64,000 nt of DNA. Source: GCA-002050365 sp038235165 (lineage in GTDB: Bacteria; Acidobacteriota; Blastocatellia; Pyrinomonadales; Pyrinomonadaceae). Positions 42,876 through 50,066 of this stretch are shown piece after piece. The stretch spans positions 124,001-188,000 of the forward strand of contig JBBSUG010000004.1 of assembly GCA_038235165.1 (NCBI GenBank). Direction: 5' to 3'. Position 1 is the stretch's first letter, and each line of letters starts with the position of its first letter. Below the pieces are notes generated by a model. That model made no database searches. It was not told the origin of the DNA and saw only the letters and a list, made by a program, of their open reading frames with translations. A program made the translations under genes and the position numbers.

Positions 42876-43478
42876 TTACTGTTTTTTCGTAAAATACATT
42901 TCCGAAGTTTGAGTTCCGTTGGGAGTTTCCCGGTCGCGGGTAACTTTCAAAGTTTTGCCGCCGTCCATCAGTTCCCACGTCTCTTTGGTCGTCATCGTGA
43001 TTTCGCCCTGTTGACCGTTAAAAGTGCGGCTGGTGGACAATTTCAATTTGCCGTCTTTTTCCATTTTAGCCTTCAAAGTCGCCGCCGCGCCCGGAATTCC
43101 GGGCGTTTCCAGTTTGGTTTCCTTGCCGTCAAGACTATATGATACGGTTTGCGCTCCGTCCATCATACCGCCGCCGCGTCCCATACCGCCGCGTCCCATA
43201 CCGCCGCCCATCATCGCGCCGTCAGGACTTTTTTGTTCGGTCGGTGCGCCGCGTTTGGTGGTGGTTTCTACCTTCAAGTCGTTGCCGGACTGGGTGACGT
43301 TCATCGAAATTGATTCGACCCGCATCCTTTCCGGCATTTTGCTTTTAGCGGTGTCTAAATCCCAAACACCCGCGTAGCTGGTCGTTTTCATTTGTCCCGC
43401 CATTTTGTCCTGTGCAAACACGGCACTCGCCCCAAGCATTAAACAAAATAACGCCGTCAAAACTGTTGTTTTTCTCAT
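42876..43478 (-). CDS. Secreted protein with Gly/Met-rich loop, unknown function
   Basis: 200 residues with a signal peptide (LTALFCLMLGASAVFAQ). The mature protein starts YAGVWDLDTAKSKMPERM, a pattern common in small exported acidobacterial beta-barrel-like proteins that begin with G-x-W-x-L-D. A glycine/methionine-rich loop (MMGGGMGRGGMGRGG, about 92-106) sits in the middle. It is encoded by GC-rich short repeats of CCGCCGCGTCCCATA type. The C-terminal half is beta-rich (LKLSTSRTFNGQQGEITMTTKETWEL). No family name can be given. Confidence 0.65.
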   Translation of the reverse strand: MRKTTVLTALFCLMLGASAVFAQDKMAGQMKTTSYAGVWDLDTAKSKMPERMRVESISMNVTQSGNDLKVETTTKRGAPTEQKSPDGAMMGGGMGRGGMGRGGGMMDGAQTVSYSLDGKETKLETPGIPGAAATLKAKMEKDGKLKLSTSRTFNGQQGEITMTTKETWELMDGGKTLKVTRDRETPNGTQTSEMYFTKKQ

Positions 43479-43578
43479 AAAAATTTACTCCTGAAAATTA
43501 AAATTGGAATGTTTCCGCGAGTTTAGACGCTGGAGAGATTGATTTGGTTTCTTCAAATTGTAAAGTTTTGTAAATTTC

Positions 43579-43661
43579 CCAGATTCCAGATTCCAAATTG
43601 AAGATGTTTAGATTGAACATTTCTCTTAAAATCTGAAATCTGGAATCTGGAATCTGGAATC
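43579..43661. repeat. Heptamer-periodic repeat, two facing arms (after the amino-acid permease gene)
   Basis: The left arm 43579-43599 holds CCAGATT, CCAGATT and CCAAATT. The right arm 43630-43661 holds AATCTGA, AATCTGG, AATCTGG and AATCTGG. Spacing between arms is 30 bases. The right arm stops 3 bases before the stop codon of the permease gene. Confidence 0.85.
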
Positions 43662-43664
43662 AAA

Positions 43665-45482
43665 CTACATTTCCGCCGCCGCTTCTTCGCGGCTATGCAG
43701 TTTGCTGTGTTTGTAACCATAAAGGAAATAAACAACCAAACCGACGAGCAGCCAGACGGCGAAACGAATCCAATTGGTAATGCCGAGTTCGCTCATCAAA
43801 TAGGTGCAGAACATAATGCCGAGAACTGGGATCAGCGAAAGTTTTTTGGCGAAAGACAAACCCGCCATAATAAGCGCGAAAATCATAAAACCGAAATACG
43901 GAATTTTATGGATGAAGGCACTTTCTTCGGTCGAAGTGTAGTCGGTGAAAAATCTGACGACCGCATCGCCGTTGAAATGAATAATTCCCCACATCACGAA
44001 AATAAATAAAATCGGGAAAATCCACTGTGAATTAATGTACGGCACATAGCGTTTTTGTCCGGCAAATTCCTTGTCTTTGACCAAGACACCGGCGCAGACA
44101 ATTGTAAAAGCGAACAGTGTGCCGATAACCGACAGCTCCGTCACTTCTGATAAGTTCATAAAAAGCGCGGGAATGGCGACCACAAATCCGGTCACAATTG
44201 TCGAAAACCAGGGCGTACGAAATTTCGGATGAATCGAGGAAAAAATTTTCGGCAGCAATCCGTCGCGGCTCATCGCCATCCAAAGGCGCGGCTGACCGAG
44301 TTGGAAAACGAGCAATACGGTCGCCAGCGCAATCACCGCACTAACGGCGATGATGCCGGACACCCACGGCAGATTTGCGCCCGCCGGACCGAACACATAC
44401 GCCAGCGGATCGCCAACCGCGAGTTGTGTGTAGTTGACCATCCCGGTTAAAACTAAGGCGAGAACGACGTATAAAACCGTGCAAATCAGAAGCGAATAAA
44501 TCATTCCTCGCGGCAGCGTTTTATACGGATCTTTGCATTCTTCGGCAGTTGTCGAAAGCGCGTCAAAACCGATATACGCGAAGAAAACCGCCGCCACACC
44601 CGACATCACGCCGCCGAAACCGTTCGGCGCAAACGGAGTCCAGTTTTCGGTTTTAACGTAAAATGCGCCCAGAATAATGACGAGCAGAATGATGCCGAGT
44701 TTGACGGCGACCATTATGTTCGATGCGGTTTTTGATTCGCGGATGCCGACGTAAACCAGACAAGTGATGATGAAAACGATGCCGAGCGCGGGCAGATCGG
44801 CGATCAGCGGAATGCCGCCGATGTGCGGCGCGGTCGTCCACGCGCTGTAGGCTTCGATCATCGAAGGATTTATTTTGTCGGAAATTGCGGTCAATTGGGC
44901 GGCGGTCATTCGTCCGAGTGCTTCCAAAGTTTGCCCTTTCGCCAAAACTGCTTCGACCGCTCCGTGATTTTCGGCGAAACTGCGTGACGCGCTCAGGTAA
45001 TCCATCGAATAATTCGCCGGCACATAAATGCCGTTTGCCGCCAGCAGGCGCGTAAAATAATCGCTCCACGAAATGGCGACGGCGATGTTGCCGATGGCGT
45101 ATTCGACCAGTAAATCCCAACCGATAATCCACGCCAGCAACTCACCGAAACTGGCATAAGCATAAGTGTAAGCCGAACCCGCAATCGGGATTTTCGAGGC
45201 GAATTCCGCGTAGCATAAAGCGGAAAATCCGCAGGCGACCGCCGCGAAAATAAACAGCACAATCACCGCCGGACCGCCCGCGTGGGACGCTTCGCCGACC
45301 ATCGCAAAGATGCCCGCGCCGACGATTGCGGCAATGCCGAGCATCGTTAAATCAAATGTGCCGAGCGAACGGCGCAAACCGCCGCCGTCGCCGCCCGTGC
45401 CGTCCTGGGCATGATCGCTCATCCCGGCGGCGGCATCGGCTTGAATCTGCGCGATTGATTTTTTACGAAATAATGAATCCAT
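43665..45482 (-). CDS. APC-family amino-acid permease (cationic amino-acid transporter type)
   Basis: 605 residues with 12 or more transmembrane helices. The first helix motif GIAAIVGAGIFAMVGEA (about residue 55) is the substrate-binding G-x-G-I-F loop of APC transporters, and helix 6 carries GVAAVFFAYIGFDALSTTAEE, typical of the CAT/YfnA group. An extracellular insert of about 60 residues lies between helices 3 and 5. The protein imports amino acids across the inner membrane with protons. The N-terminal 40 residues are hydrophilic (DPLFRKK-like start MDSLFRKKSIAQIQADAAAG). The start is ATG at 45482, with AAGGA supplied by the heptamer array upstream. Confidence 0.9.
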   Translation of the reverse strand: MDSLFRKKSIAQIQADAAAGMSDHAQDGTGGDGGGLRRSLGTFDLTMLGIAAIVGAGIFAMVGEASHAGGPAVIVLFIFAAVACGFSALCYAEFASKIPIAGSAYTYAYASFGELLAWIIGWDLLVEYAIGNIAVAISWSDYFTRLLAANGIYVPANYSMDYLSASRSFAENHGAVEAVLAKGQTLEALGRMTAAQLTAISDKINPSMIEAYSAWTTAPHIGGIPLIADLPALGIVFIITCLVYVGIRESKTASNIMVAVKLGIILLVIILGAFYVKTENWTPFAPNGFGGVMSGVAAVFFAYIGFDALSTTAEECKDPYKTLPRGMIYSLLICTVLYVVLALVLTGMVNYTQLAVGDPLAYVFGPAGANLPWVSGIIAVSAVIALATVLLVFQLGQPRLWMAMSRDGLLPKIFSSIHPKFRTPWFSTIVTGFVVAIPALFMNLSEVTELSVIGTLFAFTIVCAGVLVKDKEFAGQKRYVPYINSQWIFPILFIFVMWGIIHFNGDAVVRFFTDYTSTEESAFIHKIPYFGFMIFALIMAGLSFAKKLSLIPVLGIMFCTYLMSELGITNWIRFAVWLLVGLVVYFLYGYKHSKLHSREEAAAEM

Positions 45483-45483
45483 A

Positions 45484-45628
45484 GTTTTTGTCCTTCGTTA
45501 TTTGTCTTTTGTCCTCTGATTTTCGTTGTTTGCCTTTTGTTCTTTAGTTTTCCATCTTTTGAGATAAGCTGAATTGTGAAACTGTATCCGGCGAACGCGG
45601 GATAAAGCAAGAAGAACAAAGGACTAAT
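45484..45628. repeat. Heptamer-periodic repeat upstream of the amino-acid permease gene
   Basis: Ten 7-base words in register at 45484-45553: GTTTTTG, TCCTTCG, TTATTTG, TCTTTTG, TCCTCTG, ATTTTCG, TTGTTTG, CCTTTTG, TTCTTTA and GTTTTCC. A shorter facing arm of CAAGAAG, AACAAAG and GACTAAT follows at 45608-45628. Read toward the permease gene, the array contains GAAGGAC 8 bases before the ATG. Confidence 0.75.
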
Positions 45629-45784
45629 CAGCGCATTTTGACTGAAAACGATCAAAGATGCAATGGAAATTTTGCGAAATTAGCACTTTTTATTATAAAA
45701 GTGTTGAAAGCCATCTTTGAAAATTGCGATTGGTCGAGCAATTATACTAAACTTAGACGGTTCAATCCGCCGCCGCAAAAACCA

Positions 45785-46705
45785 ATGAAAAATCATCCTG
45801 TTCACGAAAATTTAGACACATCGTTTGTCAATCTGTCGGCTTTAGTCAAATATTTACGCCGCCGTCAATTTATCGGAAGCGTCCGCATCGAACTGAGCGG
45901 TTACGATGCCGACATTGATTTAACGGCGGAACATCAAATCAAAGCGCGTGAACACGACCGCATCGCCGGACGAATCTCGGAGGGTGAAGAAGCGTTGCAG
46001 CGAATTTTGATTCGGGCGCGGGAACCCGGCGGTATCATCAATGTTTATCAAACAGACAAACAAACCGGAGACACTGACTTTGAAAAAAATGCCCAACCGG
46101 TTTTGACGAAAAAGGAAATCGTCCCGCCGCCGCCTGTCCAAACACCGACTGCGCCCGGTGAAATGCTGCCGAATAATGCGAAATCAAAAAATTTGCCGGG
46201 TGGAAATTCCACGGCATCCGAAAATATGTTGAGGTCGGGGTTGAAACTACCGAAATTTCCATTTGATTTGAGCAATAAGGTCGAAGCCAAAGCCAAACAA
46301 AACGATATTTCAACCTTTGACTGGCAGCGATTGATTGATTTGGTCAGCGAATTAGTCGGCGCGATTGACAAAAGTGTGAGCGCGGCAAATCTCGATTTTA
46401 CGGCGGCTTTTGAAAAAGCGAGGCTTGAAATTTCGGAAGATTATCCTTTTATGCACCCGGTTTCAGGAACTTTTTCGTACAAAGGCGGGGAAGTTTCAAT
46501 GGACGAACAAATTAGCGCTACCCTTTTCGTCGCCAGTATCAACGAAGCACTGCGCCGCATTTTGGATAAACTCGGTAATAATCCAAAATTCGCCGACGTT
46601 TATCGCACCGCCACGCAAAGTATTATTGTCCTGATTCGTCAGAGAAAACCGCTCTACGATAAATTTCTCATCACCCCGACGCTCGAAAAAGTTGTTGGAA
46701 CTTAA
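45785..46705 (+). CDS. Uncharacterised protein
   Basis: 306 residues from the ATG at 45785. The frame is open 147 bases further upstream, but there the translation is unlike protein and crosses the region after the permease array. No signal peptide or membrane helix. The first 90 residues (FVNLSALVKYLRRRQFIGSVRIELSGYDADI) form a compact domain, then a proline-rich linker (PPPPVQTPTAPGE, about 135-150), then a helical C-terminal domain (DWQRLIDLVSELVGAIDKSV and ASINEALRRILDKLG). A two-domain regulatory or adaptor protein is possible. No family recognised. Confidence 0.6.
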   Translation: MKNHPVHENLDTSFVNLSALVKYLRRRQFIGSVRIELSGYDADIDLTAEHQIKAREHDRIAGRISEGEEALQRILIRAREPGGIINVYQTDKQTGDTDFEKNAQPVLTKKEIVPPPPVQTPTAPGEMLPNNAKSKNLPGGNSTASENMLRSGLKLPKFPFDLSNKVEAKAKQNDISTFDWQRLIDLVSELVGAIDKSVSAANLDFTAAFEKARLEISEDYPFMHPVSGTFSYKGGEVSMDEQISATLFVASINEALRRILDKLGNNPKFADVYRTATQSIIVLIRQRKPLYDKFLITPTLEKVVGT

Positions 46706-46787
46706 AATTCCAGATTCTAGATTTCAAATTCCAAATTGGAAGAATTAGCTTGAACACGGAATATCTGGAATCTGGAACCTGGAATTT
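46706..46787. repeat. Heptamer-periodic repeat, two facing arms (before the SpoIIM-like gene)
   Basis: The left arm 46706-46738 begins right after the stop codon of the preceding gene, with AATTCCAGATTCTAGATTTC-type words. The right arm 46760-46787 has TATCTGG, AATCTGG and AACCTGG words facing it. The right arm ends 1 base before the ATG of the next gene (46789), so its final GGAA sits at ribosome-site distance. Confidence 0.85.
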
Positions 46788-46788
46788 T

Positions 46789-47748
46789 ATGAATCGTTTT
46801 ATTGACGAGCGAAAAAATAACTGGGAGCGGTTGGAAGATTTGCTTTCGATTTTGGAAACTTCGTCACTGCGCGGACTTTCACGGCTGGAAGTGCGCGAAT
46901 TCGGCGAACTCTACCGCCGTGCCGCGTCCGATTTGGCGATTGCCCGCGCCGAAACACGCGACCCAAAACTGGTTAATTATCTAAATAGTTTGGTCATTCG
47001 CGCCCACGGCAAAATCTATCGTGCCGAAGGACAGGGCGCACATCTCGTCTGGAATTTCTTCGCTAAAGATTTCCCACAGGCATTTCGCCGCAACTGGAAA
47101 TTTATCGCGCTGGCTTTCGGCGTTTTCACGTTGTTCGGCATCGCCTCTTTTATTTTGTGCTACAACGATTTGAAATTTGCCGACAGTCTCGGTTTGACGC
47201 AAATTCAATACGCCGCACAGTCGGGCGAAAAATGGTGGCTCGGCTTAAACGAAGCCAACCAAATCGGGTCGAGCCAAATTTTAACGAATAATATTTTAGT
47301 GTCGCTGATGGCTTTCGCCTACGGCGCGTTCTTCGGCATCGGCACGATTTATGTGTTGATAATGAACGGTTTAAGCATCGGCGGCGTGTTGGGCGTGTGT
47401 TACAAAGTCAACCCGGCTTTTGGGGATGCGCTGGTAACTTTTATGGTCGGACACGGCGTAATCGAACTTTCGTGCATTTTCATCGCCGCCGGTGCGGGAA
47501 TGCTGATCGGCTATGCGCTGATTAATCCGGGCGATTTGACCCGCAGCGAAGCGTTGAAGAAAAACGGTCTCGAAGCCGTGCGGCTCGCTATCGGTTGCGC
47601 TTGTCTGCTAGTCGTCGCCGGAATCATCGAAGGTTTTCTGTCGCCGTCCGCGCTACCGTCGTTCATCAAATTTGGCACGGGAATTTTGACCGGAATTGCG
47701 ATGTACTCTTATTTATTTTTGGTTGGCAGAGATGCAGAGTTGAAGTAG
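46789..47748 (+). CDS. SpoIIM / DUF95-like integral membrane protein
   Basis: 319 residues from the ATG at 46789; an upstream TTG would translate the heptamer array. Residues 1-100 are soluble and helical (WERLEDLLSILETSSLRGLSRLEVREFGELYRRAASDLA), a conserved start in this family. Then come about six transmembrane helices with FAYGAFFGIGTIYVLIMNGLSIGGVLG, GHGVIELSCIFIAAGAGMLIG and a final GIAMYSYLF. Family members include SpoIIM of spore-formers, but in non-sporulating bacteria the role is unknown. They are often encoded with RDD-domain or MoxR genes, which are absent here. Inner-membrane location is certain; function is not. Confidence 0.85.
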   Translation: MNRFIDERKNNWERLEDLLSILETSSLRGLSRLEVREFGELYRRAASDLAIARAETRDPKLVNYLNSLVIRAHGKIYRAEGQGAHLVWNFFAKDFPQAFRRNWKFIALAFGVFTLFGIASFILCYNDLKFADSLGLTQIQYAAQSGEKWWLGLNEANQIGSSQILTNNILVSLMAFAYGAFFGIGTIYVLIMNGLSIGGVLGVCYKVNPAFGDALVTFMVGHGVIELSCIFIAAGAGMLIGYALINPGDLTRSEALKKNGLEAVRLAIGCACLLVVAGIIEGFLSPSALPSFIKFGTGILTGIAMYSYLFLVGRDAELK

Positions 47749-47805
47749 CCGCGCAAACAGTTGAGGCGATTTTGAAACGAACAAATATTTGTCGAGCGAA
47801 TAATT

Positions 47806-48159
47806 CTACTGTTCGCATTCGCCCGTTTTCAAGTCAATGCTCCGCGCCGGTGCAATCGTCACATATTGGTCATTGTTCCACTCAATTTTCACGTCATCCA
47901 TAAAAATCGTGCATTCGGCGTTGGAGCCGATCTCCCAACCCCAACTATTTCTTAAAACAATTGCCGAATTGTGCGAACCGGCACCACCGCCTCCGGGCAT
48001 CGCGCCGAACATCGGTTCCGAGTAAACATCAACCCGGTATTTTTTGTCGGGGCTGACGCTCGAATAATGATATGAAGCCAAAAAAGGCGGTCCCAATTTT
48101 TTGTAAAGAAAAAAGACGGCGGCAAAAACAATCGCGGCAGAGATTATTTTTATTTTCAT
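47806..48159 (-). CDS. Small membrane-anchored protein of unknown function
   Basis: 117 residues with one N-terminal hydrophobic helix (about 4-20) that may be an anchor or uncleaved signal. The remainder is a small beta domain (VSPDKKYRVDVYSEPMFG, a glycine-rich GGGGAGSHNSA loop, then MDDVKIEWNNDQYVTIAP). Two cysteines are near the end. The pattern resembles the DUF5412-like small exported domains, but the match is weak. It starts 3 bases after the LysR gene stop, so both are on one message. Confidence 0.6.
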   Translation of the reverse strand: MKIKIISAAIVFAAVFFLYKKLGPPFLASYHYSSVSPDKKYRVDVYSEPMFGAMPGGGGAGSHNSAIVLRNSWGWEIGSNAECTIFMDDVKIEWNNDQYVTIAPARSIDLKTGECEQ

Positions 48160-48162
48160 ACA

Positions 48163-49059
48163 TCAGGTTTTGGGAGTTTTGCTTTCGAGTAACTGCACAA
48201 ATTTCTTCGCGGCAATCGAAAGCGTCCGGTCGGTGCGGTAAACCACGCCGACCGGACGAACCCAGTCTTTTTCGGCAAGTTCGATGACGGAGAGCTGGTT
48301 GTTTTTTTCTTCATCCATCACGCTCGGATGCGGCACGATTGCCAGTCCGAAACCGACTTCGACCGAGCGTTTAATCGTTTCGATATTGTCGAATTCAGCG
48401 ACTTTGTGAACGTCAACGCCGTAAGATTTCAAAATTTTATCGGTCGCTTTGCGCGTTGGAATGTCGCGCTCGAACATCACGAAATCGCGTCCCTGAATTT
48501 CCTTTACTTTAATCTGTGTTCGTTCGGCAAATTCGTGGTCGGGCGGGCAAATCAAAACGAGCCGGTCGCTCGCCATCAGCACGATGGTCAGCCCGCGTTT
48601 TTGTTCGGGAAAAGCGACCACGCCGAGTTCGACCGTGCCGTTTAAAACGTCGCGGACGACGCGCGTGGTGCGCGAATATTCGAGATCAATTTTGGCGGCG
48701 GGGAATTTCGTCATAAATTCGCGCACCTTCGGCGGAAGTTCGTGCAGACCGACGCTGTACACGGTGGCGACCTTGACTGTTCCGCTGATTTTCCCGACCA
48801 GTCCGCTCATACTTTCGTTGAGTTGATCGTAACTCTCCAGAACATTTTTACATTCGCGGTAAAAAACCTCGCCCGAAGGTGTCAGGCGAACTTCGCGCCG
48901 CCCGCGCACGCGTTCGAGCAGGCGGCGTTTGAATTTATCTTCCAGCGTGCGAATCTGCTGGCTGACGGCAGACTGCGTGACAAAATTACGCTCCGCCGCC
49001 AGCGAAAAACTCTGCATCTCGACCAAATCGCAAAATACCTTCAATGTTTCTATGTGCAT
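48163..49059 (-). CDS. LysR-family transcriptional regulator
   Basis: 298 residues. The N-terminal winged helix-turn-helix (MHIETLKVFCDLVEMQSFSLAA then VTQSAVSQQIRTLEDKF) binds DNA; the C-terminal type 2 periplasmic-binding fold (about 90-290) binds an inducer. It is divergent from sdhCAB, with 248 bases in between. LysR proteins commonly control a divergent neighbour, so the sdh genes are the first candidate target, but no inducer or target is proven. The proposed start is preceded by TAAGG contributed by a heptamer array (49062-49140). The CbbR/CysB-like sequence FDNIETIKRSVEVGFGLAIVP is usual for the family and not specific. Confidence 0.9.
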   Translation of the reverse strand: MHIETLKVFCDLVEMQSFSLAAERNFVTQSAVSQQIRTLEDKFKRRLLERVRGRREVRLTPSGEVFYRECKNVLESYDQLNESMSGLVGKISGTVKVATVYSVGLHELPPKVREFMTKFPAAKIDLEYSRTTRVVRDVLNGTVELGVVAFPEQKRGLTIVLMASDRLVLICPPDHEFAERTQIKVKEIQGRDFVMFERDIPTRKATDKILKSYGVDVHKVAEFDNIETIKRSVEVGFGLAIVPHPSVMDEEKNNQLSVIELAEKDWVRPVGVVYRTDRTLSIAAKKFVQLLESKTPKT

Positions 49060-49061
49060 TA

Positions 49062-49140
49062 CCTTAGTCCTTAGTCCTCAGTCATCTATTTGGAATAAAT
49101 GCGTTCCAATCCAATCAATAAAGGACTCAGGACTGACTAC
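49062..49140. repeat. Heptamer-periodic repeat with AGTCC words, upstream of the LysR gene
   Basis: The left arm 49062-49082 holds CCTTAGT, CCTTAGT and CCTCAGT. The right arm 49120-49140 holds AAAGGAC, TCAGGAC and TGACTAC in the opposite orientation. Between them a small hairpin (TTGGAA and TTCCAA) is visible. The heptamer word differs from the TCTGGAA family, but the layout is the same. Confidence 0.75.
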
Positions 49141-49241
49141 AATTATAAGTATTTCTGAACAACTTTTGCAAGAGAATTCATTTTATCTTATTAAGAAAAA
49201 AAGATATGATGTTAATTAAATGATTGACGATTGCCGATTTG

Positions 49242-49290
49242 CAAATTTGAATTTAGAATTAACAAAATCAAATATCTAAAATCTAAAATT
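49242..49290. repeat. Heptamer-periodic AT-rich repeat upstream of sdhC
   Basis: The left arm 49242-49260 (AAATTTG, AATTTAG, AATT) faces the right arm 49267-49290 (AATATCT, AAAATCT, AAAATT). It is followed by GAGG, 8 bases before the sdhC ATG. Confidence 0.6.
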
Positions 49291-49307
49291 CTTTTGAGGC
49301 TCAAAAA

Positions 49308-50024
49308 ATGGCGATAAAATTAAGCAAAACATTTCTGCTCCGAAAACTGCACCAACTAACCGGAATTGTTCCGCTGGGCGGATTTTTCCTCGTTCATATC
49401 TACACAAATTCAGCGGCAATGGGCGGCAGAGAAAGTTTCAACGAACACGTTAAAGGCATTCACGACATCCCGTATTTGCTGTTCGCCGAAGTTTTCGGCA
49501 TCTTTCTGCCGCTTTTGTATCATTCGGTTTACGGAATTTTTATTTCGGCGGAGACGCGCCCGAATGTGGTGAATTACGGTTACGGACGCAATTGGTTTTA
49601 TCTTTTTCAGCGCATCACGGGAATTTTTCTGTTTTTCTTTCTGACGTTTCACATTTTTAATTTCCGGTTCGGGATGATTCCCGGATTAAATACAACGCCG
49701 GTTGCCGGACACGCCGGAGAAGCCTTTCAAATCGTGTCGCGGGAATTTCAAAACATCGGTATTTTGATCTTATACATTGTAGGCGTAGCGGCAACGGCGT
49801 GGCATCTCGGTTACGGATTATTTTTGTTCGCCGTTGATTGGGGAATCGTGATCGGCGAAAAGGCACAAAAATACGCGCTTTATGCCTGCGTCGGAATCTC
49901 GGCACTGCTGTTTGCCGTCGGCACAAACGCGGCAGTCTCCTTTGTCCGCCCGTGCGGACTGTTGCCGCAGTCGTTTTGTAGTGAAGTTAAGAAAAGCGAG
50001 ATCATCGAGCCGCAGAAGTTTTGA
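49308..50024 (+). CDS. sdhC: Succinate dehydrogenase cytochrome b subunit
   Basis: 238 residues with five transmembrane helices, the single-subunit, di-heme type known from Bacillus and other B-type complexes. The motif LLRKLHQLTGIVPLGGFFLVHIYTNSA carries the first histidine pair, and RITGIFLFFFLTFHIFNF and TAWHLGYGLFLFAVDWG carry further heme-ligand histidines. It anchors the complex in the inner membrane and passes electrons to quinone. The first gene of sdhC-sdhA-(uma2)-sdhB; the start is ATG at 49308 after GAGG. Confidence 0.92.
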   Translation: MAIKLSKTFLLRKLHQLTGIVPLGGFFLVHIYTNSAAMGGRESFNEHVKGIHDIPYLLFAEVFGIFLPLLYHSVYGIFISAETRPNVVNYGYGRNWFYLFQRITGIFLFFFLTFHIFNFRFGMIPGLNTTPVAGHAGEAFQIVSREFQNIGILILYIVGVAATAWHLGYGLFLFAVDWGIVIGEKAQKYALYACVGISALLFAVGTNAAVSFVRPCGLLPQSFCSEVKKSEIIEPQKF

Positions 50025-50066
50025 CAGTGATTTTTCGAAAGCGGGTTTGTTGGTAAAAAGAAAATT

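Noticed and set aside
43150..43220. CCGCCGCGTCCCATA repeats as a possible short tandem repeat element
   Set aside because: They lie within the coding region and code for the Gly/Met-rich loop of the secreted protein.
49062..49140. CRISPR-like array
   Set aside because: The repeat unit is 7 bases with no spacers of equal length and no cas genes in the window.
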